This document shows positions 18,332 to 28,219 of a stretch of DNA of 64,000 nt, one piece after another (the stretch's first letter is position 1; each line of letters begins with the position of its first letter). Location of the stretch: the NCBI GenBank assembly GCA_035276475.1, contig DATELQ010000048.1, positions 1 to 64,000 of the forward strand, given 5' to 3'. The stretch comes from DATDFB01 sp035276475 (GTDB lineage: Bacteria > Acidobacteriota > Thermoanaerobaculia > Gp7-AA8). The translations under genes were made by a program, and so were the position numbers. The notes beneath the pieces are model-generated. The model saw nothing but the letters and a program-made list of their open reading frames with translations. It made no database searches and was not told the origin of the DNA.

Positions 18332-19111
18332 TCAAGCATGCTGCGGTCGTTGGAAGAAATCGACGAGCTTTCCGTACCACTCCAAATGCGGATGAAGGTG
18401 GTCCGAGATACCCGGCACCTCGAATTTCACCGGAATCGGGTGATTGAGGTTCCATCCGACCAACCCGGCGTGATCGGTGTGCCACGTTCCAAGTGGTCTA
18501 CCGAAAGCCGTCGCAGAGTGAACGGTCACTACGCCGTCGCTCGGAGCCTCGACTCCGAACCTCTCCGCGATCTCATTGAATAGGATGGAGTCGTCCGCCT
18601 TGTCCCCGGCGATGCAATACGTTGGAACTGTGATTCCGGCCTCGCGAATCAGACTCGTCGCCTCATCAGTCAAACGCGACGCTTCACTCTCAGTCAGATC
18701 GTGCAACGCCTTCTGATGGATCTTGATCCCGACCGCGATCGGCACCATGCCATCTTCGGATTCGCCGTGTTCCAATCGATTGGCGACCACCGATCCAAGA
18801 TATGGCGTCCCGATAGTAACGAGTGCCGCGACGCGCCCTGCGATGCCGGAAAGATTCTTCGCGATCGCGTACCGCGCATCAAGGCCGCCCATGCTGTGCG
18901 CGAAGATGTGCACCTTCTCATCTCTTGCTTCCGCGGCAATCCTGCCGGCAAGCTCCTCCGCGCGATCGGAGACCTTGCCGATCGCATCGACCTCCGTCGC
19001 GGTCACGGTCACGTGGCGCGTGTGCTCGAGATGCTTCTTCACGCCGTTGAAGTACTCGAACCCGGCGATGCGGTCGAAGCCAAGCACGCCGTGGGCAAGG
19101 ATGATGTGCAT
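18332..19111 (-). CDS. Alpha/beta-hydrolase, triacylglycerol-lipase-like
   Basis: 259 aa. It begins MHIILAHGVLGFD, the oxyanion-side HG motif of bacterial lipases (family I.1/I.2-like). The nucleophile elbow is AHSMGG, and GTPYLGS follows as in lipases. A candidate acid is in TVHSATAF/PSDGVVTV and a candidate histidine in TWHTDHAGLVGW. No signal peptide is visible, so it is probably cytosolic or exported by another route. Codon use looks less GC-skewed than in the neighbouring genes. It is followed downstream on the opposite strand by the caspase gene and preceded by tRNA-Asp. Confidence 0.8.
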   Translation of the reverse strand: MHIILAHGVLGFDRIAGFEYFNGVKKHLEHTRHVTVTATEVDAIGKVSDRAEELAGRIAAEARDEKVHIFAHSMGGLDARYAIAKNLSGIAGRVAALVTIGTPYLGSVVANRLEHGESEDGMVPIAVGIKIHQKALHDLTESEASRLTDEATSLIREAGITVPTYCIAGDKADDSILFNEIAERFGVEAPSDGVVTVHSATAFGRPLGTWHTDHAGLVGWNLNHPIPVKFEVPGISDHLHPHLEWYGKLVDFFQRPQHA

Positions 19112-19168
19112 GGACGGCAGTATAGGCTTGGTTCCCGGCCTCGGATTGGGCTGGTGAGCGACTTAATT

Positions 19169-19841
<673 letters not shown>

Positions 19842-19867
19842 GGCGGCGGATCATAGAATGGCTGGGC

Positions 19868-20983
19868 ATGACTGACAATGCGGCCGAGCGGCGGCGCGAG
19901 TGGCGTCTCGCGGGCATCGTCTTCTTCAGCCTCCTCACCATCGTCATCCTCTGGGCCGCCGCGCGCATCATCTGGCCCTTCATCAGCGCCATCCTCATCG
20001 GCGCCATCCTCGTCACCCTCACCTTCCCGACCTACCGGCGCGTGTGTGACAAAGTCCGCGACCGCAAGCGCCTTGCCGCGATCCTCATGCTCCTCGGCAT
20101 CACCCTCGTCCTCATCCTTCCGTTCTTCGTCATCAGCATTCTCCTCGTGCAGCAGGCCAACGGCCTCATTCAGCACCTCCAGTCCGGCGAGGCGCAGGCC
20201 ATCCTGGCGCGGCTCGATCCGTCGCAGCACCTCGCGTTCGTGCGGCGCTACGTCCCCGGCTTCGACCCCGCGAACCTCAGCCCTCAGCGCCTCGTCCTGC
20301 CGGTCGTGCGCGAGCTTCCCGGCTGGGTGGCGCGGCACGGTGGTGCGGTCATCGGCGGGCTGGCCGGGCTCCTCGTCGGCTTCTTCCTCGTGCTGCTCGC
20401 GATGTACTTCTTCTACGTCGAGGGCGAGGCCATCATCACCGAGCTCGCCATCCTCTCGCCGCTGCCGGAGCGCTACGACCGCGAATTCGCCGCGCAATTC
20501 AAAGACGTGATCGATGCCACCTTCCGCGGACATGTGCTCACGGCGCTGGCGCAGGGCGTCGTCACCATGATCGGCCTCTTCATCGCGCAGGTGCCGGGCG
20601 CCCTCTTCTGGGGCTCCGTCGCCACCGTCATCTCCCTTCTGCCGATGGTCGGCGCCGCGGTCGTGTGGGTGCCGGCGTCGATCTACCTCTATGTGAGTGC
20701 GGCGATGGGGAAGGAGCCGTACTGGCACGCCATCTTCCTGACCATCTGGGGCCTCGTCGTCGTCTCGCTCATCGACAACGTCATTCGCCCGTGGGCGATG
20801 AAAGGCAAGTCGCAGCTCCCCGCCATCCCGCTCCTTTTCGCAGTCCTGGGCGGGATGCAGGCCTTCGGCTTCGTCGGTCTCGTCATCGGGCCCCTCGTCT
20901 TCTCGCTGCTCATGTCGATCATCGACATCTACAAGCGCTCCTTCCGCATCCCGCACCGCCGCGCCAACGACGCCGGCGCCTGA
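19868..20983 (+). CDS. AI-2E family transporter (PerM/YhhT-like permease)
   Basis: 371 aa with the eight-helix pattern of this family. Two N-terminal helices (WRLAGIVFFSLLTIVILWAA, FISAILIGAILVTLTF) are followed by a third (AAILMLLGITLVLILPFFVI), a long amphipathic middle, and the conserved C-terminal block (QGVVTMIGLFIAQVPGALFW, IDNVIRPWAMKG, VIGPLVFSLLMSIIDIYK). Members export AI-2 or, in other cases, act as Na+/H+ exchangers; the substrate here is unknown. It is divergent from rfbC with a 26-bp gap. Confidence 0.9.
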   Translation: MTDNAAERRREWRLAGIVFFSLLTIVILWAAARIIWPFISAILIGAILVTLTFPTYRRVCDKVRDRKRLAAILMLLGITLVLILPFFVISILLVQQANGLIQHLQSGEAQAILARLDPSQHLAFVRRYVPGFDPANLSPQRLVLPVVRELPGWVARHGGAVIGGLAGLLVGFFLVLLAMYFFYVEGEAIITELAILSPLPERYDREFAAQFKDVIDATFRGHVLTALAQGVVTMIGLFIAQVPGALFWGSVATVISLLPMVGAAVVWVPASIYLYVSAAMGKEPYWHAIFLTIWGLVVVSLIDNVIRPWAMKGKSQLPAIPLLFAVLGGMQAFGFVGLVIGPLVFSLLMSIIDIYKRSFRIPHRRANDAGA

Positions 20984-20989
20984 ATCGGG

Positions 20990-21015
20990 CGTCTATATCC
21001 ATCGGTATATAGACG
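20990..21015 (+). terminator. Stem-loop downstream of the AI-2E family gene
   Basis: CGTCTATAT (20990-20998) pairs perfectly with ATATAGACG (21007-21015) around an 8-nt loop, 7 nt after the stop codon. It is A+T-richer than its surroundings and has no T-run. It may be a terminator or an mRNA-stabilising structure. Confidence 0.45.
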
Positions 21016-21117
21016 GCAAGACATCGCTGCGCTACATTGACGGCGCTGTAAAGCAATTGGTCCCGCAACGCACACAAAATTAGGGTCTCTCTCTTACCGC
21101 CGTCGGTGGAGGACCGC

Positions 21118-24100
21118 ATGCAGAGTCGTTTACGCTCCTGGTGTGTCTTTTTATTGTTTGGGTTGTTTCCAGCCGCGGCGTTTGCGGCGCCGGTACGCCT
21201 CTCCACGATCACCGTCGCTCCGGGCTCGGTGACCGGCGGCACGAGCGCGACCGGCACCGCCACGCTCACCGGCGCTGCGCCGCACAACGGCGCCGTCGTC
21301 ACGCTGTCGTCGTCGAACACCGGCGTCGCGACCGTTCCGGCGAGCATCACCATCCCGCAGGGCGCCACGTCGGGGACCTTCACGGTGACGACGTCCGCCG
21401 TCGCAACGTCGACCTCCGTCACCATCACCGGCAACTACGGCGTGACGGCGACCGGCAGCTTCAGCGTGGTGCCGCCGACGCTCTCCGCCTTCTCCGTCAA
21501 CCCAACGACCGCGATGGCCGTCCTCGGCAGCTCGACCGGCACCGTCACGCTCAACGGCCCCGCGCCCGCGGGCGGTCAGGTCGTCACGCTTTCGAGCAAC
21601 AACGCCGCGGCGACGCTGCCGAGCTCCGTCACCGTGGCCGCCGGCGCGACGAGCGCGAACGTCGCCATCGCCACGCATGGCGTCTACAGCTCGACCGACG
21701 TCACCCTGACCGCGACGCTCGCGGGCAACACGCGCCTGGCCACGCTCACCGTCACGCCGTGTGTCGCCCCGGGCGCGAGCGCACCATCGTCGTTCCCCGC
21801 CACTGACGTCAACTGGATCGACGACTCGCTCCCTGCCGGCATGACCGCGACGGGGCTGACTTGGGACACCGCGCAGAAGGCCAGCGGCGCGCAGTCGGCC
21901 ACTGCCGGCAACGCCGCGGGCTTCCACGAAGTTCTCTTCACCGGCGCAACCAGCACGCTCACCATCCATCCCTCCGAAGACATGGTCACGTACGTTCTCG
22001 TGAGCGCGTGCATCGCGCCGCGCGAGATCGTGCTCGGCTGGCACACCGCCGGCGGCTCGTGGGTCAAGGCCTACTACGGCCAGTCCCTCATCGGCGGCGA
22101 AGGGAGCATGGTCTCCCTAGGCGCCGTCCCCGCGGGCGGGCAGTGGCTGCGCGTCGCCGTTCCGGCGTCGCAGCTCGGCATCGTCGGCGCGAGCGTCGAC
22201 GGCTTCGACGTCCAGGCCTACGACGGCCAGCTCTGGGTCGACCGCGTCGGCAAGAGCTGCGTCCAGCCGCTGGCCACCCCCGGCGTCACGTCGAGCGACA
22301 CCCTTTGGATCGACGACGTCCTTCCTGGCGGCGCCACGCTCACCGCCGGCGCGTGGGACACGAACCAGCACGCTTCCGGCACGAAGTCGATCTCGACCGG
22401 CGCGATCGCGCCGGGGCTCCACTCCATCGCCGTTGAAGATGCCACGACGACGCAGCCGGTTTACGTCGGCGAGAAGCTCGTCTTCTACGTCCTCCTCGAC
22501 ATGTGCAGTCCGCCGACCGAAATGCTCGTCCGCTGGAAAAACACCTGGGGCGAGACGCGCGGCATGTATTGGGGCACCTCGCACAACATCGGCCTCGAGG
22601 ACACGAACTTCCCGCGCATCGGCGCCATGCCGTCGTCGGGGAGCTGGATTCGGATGGAAGTGCCGGCCGCGCAGTTCTACTTCGAAGACCGCTACGTGAC
22701 GAGCTTCTACGTCGACACGTGGGACGGCCGCGCATGGTTCGACGGCATCGGCAAAGGCGGCGTCGGCTGCGCCACGGCCGTGGCCGCGGCGCCGAGCATC
22801 CCGCCGGGCGACACGGTGTGGATTGACGATGGGCCGCCCGCCGGCGCGAACGTTCTCGGGCACTTCGACCCGGTGCAGCACGCCAGCGGCGCCTCGTCGT
22901 TCCATATTCAATACAACGGTCCGACGACCGACCAGACCGGCTCGATTACGGGCGCGACGGCGACATTGCCGCTCGCCTTCAACGAGAACCTCGTCGCCTA
23001 TGTGCTGATCAACTCCTGCGCCGCGCCGACCGAGCTCGCCCTCAAGTGGCACACGACGTCGGGCCAGACGCGCGGCGTCTACTGGGGCACGCCGCACGGC
23101 TGGGGCGAAGGAACGACGCTGACGTCGCTCGGCGCCATGCCGGCCGCCGACGTCTGGCAGCGCATCGAGGTGCCGGCCGCGCAGCTCGCGCTCGCGCAGC
23201 GGACGATCGACGGCATTTACATGGAGACGTTCGGCGGCGAAGTGTGGCTCGACCACGTCGGCAAGAACGGCACGCCGTGCTATGTCGCCACCGCCGCGCC
23301 CCCGTCGATTCCGTCGGGCGACGTGCTCTGGATCGAAGACGCGCTTCCCGCCGGCGCGACGTCGAACGCGACGTTCGACACGGCGCAGAAGGCGTCAGGC
23401 AGTCAATCGATGACGCTGACGTCGTACAACTCCGGCGATCATCAGCTGCAGGTCTCCAACGCGTCGACGCGGCTCTCCGTCGGCGCGGGCGACACGCTCG
23501 TCGCCTACGTTCTGCTGAACGAATGCGCGCCGCCGACGGAGCTCCTCCTGACGTGGCGCACGACCACGGGCTCGACCGCCGGCGCCTACTGGGGCACGCC
23601 GCACGGCCTCGGCGAAGGAACGTCGTACTTCTCGATGGGCTCCCTCCCGGCCGTCGGCACCTGGACGCGTCTCGAAGTCTCCGCGCGCCAGCTCGGCATC
23701 GAAGGACAGCTCGTCAACTCCATGACCTTTGAGAACTACGACGGCCAGGCGTGGTGGGACCACGTCGGCAAGGTTGCGTGCGCGATGCCGCGCGCGGCCG
23801 CGCCGTCGATTCCGCCGGGCGACACGCTGTGGGTCGACGACGGCATGAACGTCGGCGGTGGCCTCAGCGGCTGCACGTTCGACAGCTCGCAGGCGGCGAG
23901 CGGCACCTACTCGTTCACGGACTCGTGGGCGATGGGGACGCACACGCTGGGGGTGACGGGCATCAACACGCCGATCACGTTCGGCGAGACGGTCGCGTTC
24001 TACGCGCTGCTCGACACCTGCTCGGCGCCGACCGAAGTGCGCCTGCAGGTCAACAGCGACCGCGGGGAAGTCGGCATCGCGTACTGGGGCACGCCGCACA

Positions 24101-26244
24101 ATGAGCCGGTCGGCGCCATCAACATGGGTCCGCTCGGTCCGGCCGGCACGTGGCAGCGGCTCGAGGTCTCGGCCGCGGCGCTCAAGATCGAATCGCGCAA
24201 CGTGACGCAGGTGCAGATCCTCTACGTCGACGGCCACGCCTTCTTCGATCACCTCGGCAAGGGCGGCACGGCCTGCCCGGCGCCGACGCCCTCCGCGGTG
24301 ACGTTCCCGTCGAGCGACGTCGTCTGGGTCGACGACAGCGCGCCCGATCTCAACAGCTTCCAGTGGGACACGGCGCAGTTCGCGAGCGGCTATCGCTCCA
24401 TCAGCACCTACTTCCGCTACGGCAACGCGCGCCAGAGCTTCAACCTCGGCCAGATGAATCAGCCGGTCTACGTCGGCGACTCGCTCGTCTTCTATGCGCT
24501 CCTCGACGCGTGCGCTCCGCCGACGCAGGTGAGCATCAGCGGCTGGGACAACACCGGCACGTACTTCCAGGCCTTCTGGGGTGCGCCGCTCGGCGACGAG
24601 CCCGCCGGCGCGATCAGCATGGGCGCGCTCCCGGCTGCCGGACAGTGGCAGCGGCTCGAAGTGCCGTTCTCGACCTTCCGCATCGAAGAGCACATCGTCG
24701 GACCGCTGGCGGTGAGCTACGTCGGCGGCCACGCCTGGCTCGACCGCATCGGCCGCAACGGACTCGGATGCGTGCCGCCGCACGCGGCAGCGCCGACGAT
24801 TCCGTCGACGGACGTGGTCTGGGTCGACGACGACAATCCGCCGAGCGGCAGCTACTGGACCTGGGATACCTCGCAGGCGGCGAGCGGCACGAAGTCGTTC
24901 ACGCTGCCGTATCAGTACGAAGGGCGCCACGACTTCAACATCGGCGTGAACGGCTCGCAGCCGGTGTACGTCGGCGACTCGCTCGTCTTCTATGCGCTCA
25001 TCGATCCGTGTGCGCCGCCGACGCAGATCAGCGTAGCCGGTTGGGACAACACCGGCAGACTGTCGATGTCGTACTGGGGCACCGCGAACGGCGACGAGGC
25101 TGCGGGCGCGATCAACATGGGACCGCTCCCCGCAGCCGGTGTGTGGCAACGCTTCGAAGTGCCGCTCTCGCTGTGGCGGATCGAAGAGCACCTCCTCGGC
25201 ACGCTGACGCTCAGCAACGTCAACGGCCACGTCTGGTACGACCATATTGGCCGCAACGGCGCCGGATGCGTGCCTGCGCGCGCGGCAGCGCCGGCGATTC
25301 CATCGACCGACGTAGTGTGGGTCGACGACGACAACCCGCCGAGCGGCAGCTACTGGACCTGGGATACGTCGCAAGCGGCCAGCGGCACGAAGTCATTCAC
25401 GCTGCCGTACCAGTACGAGGGGCGTCACGACTTCAACATCGGCGTGAATGGCTCGCAGCCCGTGTACGTCGGCGACTCGCTGGTCTTCTACGCCTTGATC
25501 GATTCGTGTGCGCCGCCGACGCAGATCAGTGTCGGCGGTTGGGACAACACCGGCCGGTTCTCGATGTCGTACTGGGGCACGGCGAACGGCGACGAGGCCC
25601 CCGGCGCGATCAACATGGGCCCGCTCCCCGCAGCCGGTGTTTGGGTTCGCTTCGAAGTGCCGATGTCGTCGTGGCGGATCGAAGGACACCTCCTCGGCAC
25701 GCTGACGCTCAGCAACGTCAACGGCCACGTCTGGTACGACCATATCGGCCGCAACGGAGCCGGGTGCGTTCCGCCGCAGGCGGCAGCGCCGACGATGCCG
25801 TCGACCGACGTCGTCTGGTTCGACGACGGTACGACCGGCGACTGGATGCTCGACACCTCGCAGGCAGCGAGCGGCACGACGTCGTTCACGCGGCCCTACC
25901 AGTACGAAGGACGCCACGAGTTCAACTTCGGCCAGATCGCCCAGCCGATCGCCGCCGGCGAGAAGCTCGTGTTCTACGTGCTGGTCGATCCGTGCGCACC
26001 CCCGACGCAGATCAACATCGCCGGCTGGTCGAGCGGACGCCTCGTCTCCGCCTATTGGGGCACCGCGAACGGCGACGAGGCCGATGGCGCGATCAATGTC
26101 GGCTCCGTCCCCGCCGCCGGCTCGTGGCAGCGTTTGGAAGTCCCGGCCGCAACGCTCGGCATCGAAGGCGCGCAGCTCGACACGCTGGTGCTTTCGAATG
26201 TGGGCGGGCACGCCTGGTACGATCACATCGGGAAATCGCAGTAG
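21118..26244 (+). CDS. Giant secreted repeat protein (two Ig-like domains plus nine ~165-aa repeats)
   Basis: 1,708 aa from ATG 21118, which has GGTGGAGGA just upstream and opens a signal peptide (MQSRLRSWCVFLLFGLFPAA). Residues ~27-220 hold two Big/Ig-like domains (SVTGGTSATGTATLTGAAP; STGTVTLNGPAPAGGQVV). The rest is nine tandem repeats, each starting D-x-x-W-[IV]-[DE]-D. Each repeat contains [FY]Y[AV]L[LI]..C..PT, a W(D/K)-T...YWGT strand and a closing [FW][YF]DH[IL]G[KR], which looks like a carbohydrate-binding beta-sandwich. Each ends on a conserved Cys. No catalytic domain or sorting signal is seen. It is probably a cell-surface or extracellular adhesive or structural protein; the exact role is unknown. 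Confidence 0.8.
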   Translation: MQSRLRSWCVFLLFGLFPAAAFAAPVRLSTITVAPGSVTGGTSATGTATLTGAAPHNGAVVTLSSSNTGVATVPASITIPQGATSGTFTVTTSAVATSTSVTITGNYGVTATGSFSVVPPTLSAFSVNPTTAMAVLGSSTGTVTLNGPAPAGGQVVTLSSNNAAATLPSSVTVAAGATSANVAIATHGVYSSTDVTLTATLAGNTRLATLTVTPCVAPGASAPSSFPATDVNWIDDSLPAGMTATGLTWDTAQKASGAQSATAGNAAGFHEVLFTGATSTLTIHPSEDMVTYVLVSACIAPREIVLGWHTAGGSWVKAYYGQSLIGGEGSMVSLGAVPAGGQWLRVAVPASQLGIVGASVDGFDVQAYDGQLWVDRVGKSCVQPLATPGVTSSDTLWIDDVLPGGATLTAGAWDTNQHASGTKSISTGAIAPGLHSIAVEDATTTQPVYVGEKLVFYVLLDMCSPPTEMLVRWKNTWGETRGMYWGTSHNIGLEDTNFPRIGAMPSSGSWIRMEVPAAQFYFEDRYVTSFYVDTWDGRAWFDGIGKGGVGCATAVAAAPSIPPGDTVWIDDGPPAGANVLGHFDPVQHASGASSFHIQYNGPTTDQTGSITGATATLPLAFNENLVAYVLINSCAAPTELALKWHTTSGQTRGVYWGTPHGWGEGTTLTSLGAMPAADVWQRIEVPAAQLALAQRTIDGIYMETFGGEVWLDHVGKNGTPCYVATAAPPSIPSGDVLWIEDALPAGATSNATFDTAQKASGSQSMTLTSYNSGDHQLQVSNASTRLSVGAGDTLVAYVLLNECAPPTELLLTWRTTTGSTAGAYWGTPHGLGEGTSYFSMGSLPAVGTWTRLEVSARQLGIEGQLVNSMTFENYDGQAWWDHVGKVACAMPRAAAPSIPPGDTLWVDDGMNVGGGLSGCTFDSSQAASGTYSFTDSWAMGTHTLGVTGINTPITFGETVAFYALLDTCSAPTEVRLQVNSDRGEVGIAYWGTPHNEPVGAINMGPLGPAGTWQRLEVSAAALKIESRNVTQVQILYVDGHAFFDHLGKGGTACPAPTPSAVTFPSSDVVWVDDSAPDLNSFQWDTAQFASGYRSISTYFRYGNARQSFNLGQMNQPVYVGDSLVFYALLDACAPPTQVSISGWDNTGTYFQAFWGAPLGDEPAGAISMGALPAAGQWQRLEVPFSTFRIEEHIVGPLAVSYVGGHAWLDRIGRNGLGCVPPHAAAPTIPSTDVVWVDDDNPPSGSYWTWDTSQAASGTKSFTLPYQYEGRHDFNIGVNGSQPVYVGDSLVFYALIDPCAPPTQISVAGWDNTGRLSMSYWGTANGDEAAGAINMGPLPAAGVWQRFEVPLSLWRIEEHLLGTLTLSNVNGHVWYDHIGRNGAGCVPARAAAPAIPSTDVVWVDDDNPPSGSYWTWDTSQAASGTKSFTLPYQYEGRHDFNIGVNGSQPVYVGDSLVFYALIDSCAPPTQISVGGWDNTGRFSMSYWGTANGDEAPGAINMGPLPAAGVWVRFEVPMSSWRIEGHLLGTLTLSNVNGHVWYDHIGRNGAGCVPPQAAAPTMPSTDVVWFDDGTTGDWMLDTSQAASGTTSFTRPYQYEGRHEFNFGQIAQPIAAGEKLVFYVLVDPCAPPTQINIAGWSSGRLVSAYWGTANGDEADGAINVGSVPAAGSWQRLEVPAATLGIEGAQLDTLVLSNVGGHAWYDHIGKSQ
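21805..26241 (+). repeat. Nine tandem ~0.5-kb coding repeats
   Basis: Unit starts (the D of the DxxW motif) are at 21805, 22297, 22810, 23320, 23821, 24316, 24811, 25309 and 25807. Spacings run 492, 513, 510, 501, 495, 495, 498 and 498 bp. Units 7 and 8 are nearly identical over long stretches, while units 1-5 are much more diverged, so the array has been growing by recent duplication near its 3' end. Confidence 0.9.
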
Positions 26245-26254
26245 CCGCAATTTC

Positions 26255-26285
26255 AGGGAGCGCCGGCCGCGGGCCGGCGCTCCCT
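26255..26285 (+). terminator. Strong GC-rich stem-loop after the repeat protein
   Basis: AGGGAGCGCCGGCC (26255-26268) pairs perfectly with GGCCGGCGCTCCCT (26272-26285) across a 3-nt loop, a 14-bp stem 10 nt after the stop codon. No U-tract follows, but a stem of this strength directly downstream of a long gene is a likely terminator. Confidence 0.75.
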
Positions 26286-26581
26286 GGGAGGCCAAAACGG
26301 GGTGAAAACAATCATTTCCGTCACTCCTACGTATAGAACGTCCGCCTTCAGCAACGGACGTTCGCCCCGAAGTGACAGTTGGGCGTGACTTCCTGCCAGG
26401 AGGGACGTAGATTTGAGATCGATTCGGCTCCCCCACCCGATCCGTGGTGCTGTTTCGAATCAACCACATGTCTCGTCAAACCAGGCAGTAAGGCCGGAGG
26501 CAGACAGGTCAGGAACGGATGAGAACGTGAGGTTCGGGGCCCTGGCCCCAGCTTTGAACCGAACGGTCTCGGGAGAATGGC
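26286..26581 (+). other. Long non-coding leader with stem-loops
   Basis: No convincing reading frame. Structures seen are GAACGTCCG (26336-26344) with CGGACGTTC (26355-26363), and GGGGCC-CT-GGCCCC (around 26537-26550) nested inside a GGTTC...GAACC pair just before the next start codon. It could be a structured 5' leader of the following two-gene unit or an unrecognised small RNA. I could not match it to SRP RNA, tmRNA or a known riboswitch. Confidence 0.4.
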
Positions 26582-26848
26582 ATGGCGATCTTGGACTTCA
26601 TCGAGCGGCTGATCAACGCCGTCTACTCCACTCCCAATCCGCAAGTCGGCACGTATTTCCGCGACCTCCGCGTCGTGCCGAAGCCGCAGGCGCCGGACGA
26701 CGACGACTCCATGTACCATCACGAGCCGGAGACGAACGACGACAAGCTGCTGCTCGCCGCCACGGCGATTCCGGCGGCGACGGCGAAGGCACCGCGGTTG
26801 TCGGCGCGCGACTCGGAACCGGTGTCTGCGGCGATGGGCAGACGTTAG
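26582..26848 (+). CDS. Small hypothetical protein (88 aa)
   Basis: Starts MAILDFIERLINAVYS, an amphipathic helix that could lie on the membrane. It is followed by an acidic linker (PDDDDSMYHHEPETNDD) and an Ala/Pro-rich tail. The GGGAGAATGGC before the ATG supplies a plausible ribosome-binding site. No family is recognised. It lies 29 bp ahead of the following membrane protein and is probably co-transcribed with it. Confidence 0.6.
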   Translation: MAILDFIERLINAVYSTPNPQVGTYFRDLRVVPKPQAPDDDDSMYHHEPETNDDKLLLAATAIPAATAKAPRLSARDSEPVSAAMGRR

Positions 26849-26877
26849 ACCGCCGCGAGATTGGTGGAGGCCGATAA

Positions 26878-28068
26878 ATGGAGGTCGGCCTTCACTTCAT
26901 CGGCTACATTCTCGCGTTCTTCTTCGCCTTCCTCTATTTCCCGTACCTCGCCTTCAAGACGGGTGCGGAGTACACGGTCGACCTCGGGCGGCGGCGCGAC
27001 AGCGGTGAGATCGCGCAGTTCTTCGCCGCGGTGATCCCGTCGTCGATCCTGAATCTGCTCACCGTCTTCTGGGCATGGTTCGGACGCGCCGTCGGCGCCT
27101 GCCGCTGGGATGCGTCGCTCGATTACTCCGTCGTGGCGGCGACGATCTCCGAACGGAAAGAAGAGATTCAGAAGTTCATCGTGGACGGGACGCGCCGCCC
27201 GCTGTTGCTGACGTATCTCGCCGTTCTCATGATCGTGTCGCTGCTGAGCGGCCTCTGTTACGGCTATGCCTTCAAGCGCGTGACCGAGCGGCCGTTGCTT
27301 CGCGACCGCATCCCCCTCCGCGACGGCAGTTACAAAGGTCTGCGCAAGCTCCTGCACGTCATCGTCTGGATCTTTCGTATCGTGCTGTGGCTGATGCTCG
27401 AGACCGTGGCGCTCTTCTCGTATTTCCTCTGGCATCCGCTCTTTCACGAGGAGGTCATTGCCCTTTTTCCGTGGTCGGTGCAGAAGCCGTGGCTGTTCGT
27501 GCGGATGCACAACGATCGTTTGTATTACGGGTGCTTCGTTCGTTACGACAAGTCGTCGACCGGTGACATCGAGAGCATCACCATCGGCGAGGTTCGTCGT
27601 TACTGCTACAACGAGGTCGACAAGTGTCTCGCCGATGGACGGCTGCCGCTCTCGTCGTTTCAGGGAAATCTGCGCATCAACACGAATGAGATCGCCGACA
27701 TCCACAATGTGCCGAAAGACCATTTCGTTCACATTCAAGAGCGCTACCGGCGGGAGATGATCCGGCGGCTCGCGCGCGAGCTGCTGACCGCCTTCGCCGG
27801 CCGAAAACAGATCCGGGTTGACGACATCTACGTCGAGCACGCCGGTGTCAACGAGCTCTCCCGCCACCGTTATCGGCTGGCGCTCCGCAAGCTGGAAGAG
27901 CTGAAGTTCATCCGAATCTACCCTCCGACGCTCGGTTTGGAAGGCGCGAACGTGCCGGACGACGCGGCACTCGTCGATTTCCCGCCGCGCGTGCCGAGCG
28001 TGCTGAAAACGTCGTGGCCGATTCCAGGCGACGACCTGCTGCCGTCCGGGATCTCACCGCAGCCTTAA
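26878..28068 (+). CDS. Multi-helix membrane protein of unknown function
   Basis: 396 aa, ATG preceded by GGTGGAGGCC. The first hydrophobic segment is at ~6-27 (HFIGYILAFFFAFLYF). Further helices are near 55-70 (ILNLLTVFWAWFG), 103-125 (LLLTYLAVLMIVSLLSGL) and 160-180 (IVWIFRIVLWLMLETVALFS). A cytosolic C-terminal ~200 residues follows, with a beta-rich part (VRMHNDRLYYGCFVRY) and a helical part like a winged-helix (RRLARELLTAFAGRKQIRVD). The plan resembles DUF6338-type membrane proteins, but I am not certain of that family. No known activity. Confidence 0.7.
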   Translation: MEVGLHFIGYILAFFFAFLYFPYLAFKTGAEYTVDLGRRRDSGEIAQFFAAVIPSSILNLLTVFWAWFGRAVGACRWDASLDYSVVAATISERKEEIQKFIVDGTRRPLLLTYLAVLMIVSLLSGLCYGYAFKRVTERPLLRDRIPLRDGSYKGLRKLLHVIVWIFRIVLWLMLETVALFSYFLWHPLFHEEVIALFPWSVQKPWLFVRMHNDRLYYGCFVRYDKSSTGDIESITIGEVRRYCYNEVDKCLADGRLPLSSFQGNLRINTNEIADIHNVPKDHFVHIQERYRREMIRRLARELLTAFAGRKQIRVDDIYVEHAGVNELSRHRYRLALRKLEELKFIRIYPPTLGLEGANVPDDAALVDFPPRVPSVLKTSWPIPGDDLLPSGISPQP

Positions 28069-28219
28069 AGCACCCCCCGCCTGTAACAACTGAAACGAAA
28101 TCCCCCTCCACCGTCACTAATCGGCTAACACAACTGCCCCATTTACCGTCCAAGGTGTGAAAAAAGGGGAAGCCGAGCCGATACTTTAGGGTTAAACCGG
28201 CGTCCAACCGAAAACGATC

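Noticed and set aside
26440..26530. Possible SRP RNA (4.5S-like) because of ACCAGGCAG...GCCGGAGGCAG
   Set aside because: The nearly invariant helix-8 pieces (GTCAGG on the left, GGAAGCAGC-type on the right around a GGAA tetraloop) do not line up, and no long closing stem was found.
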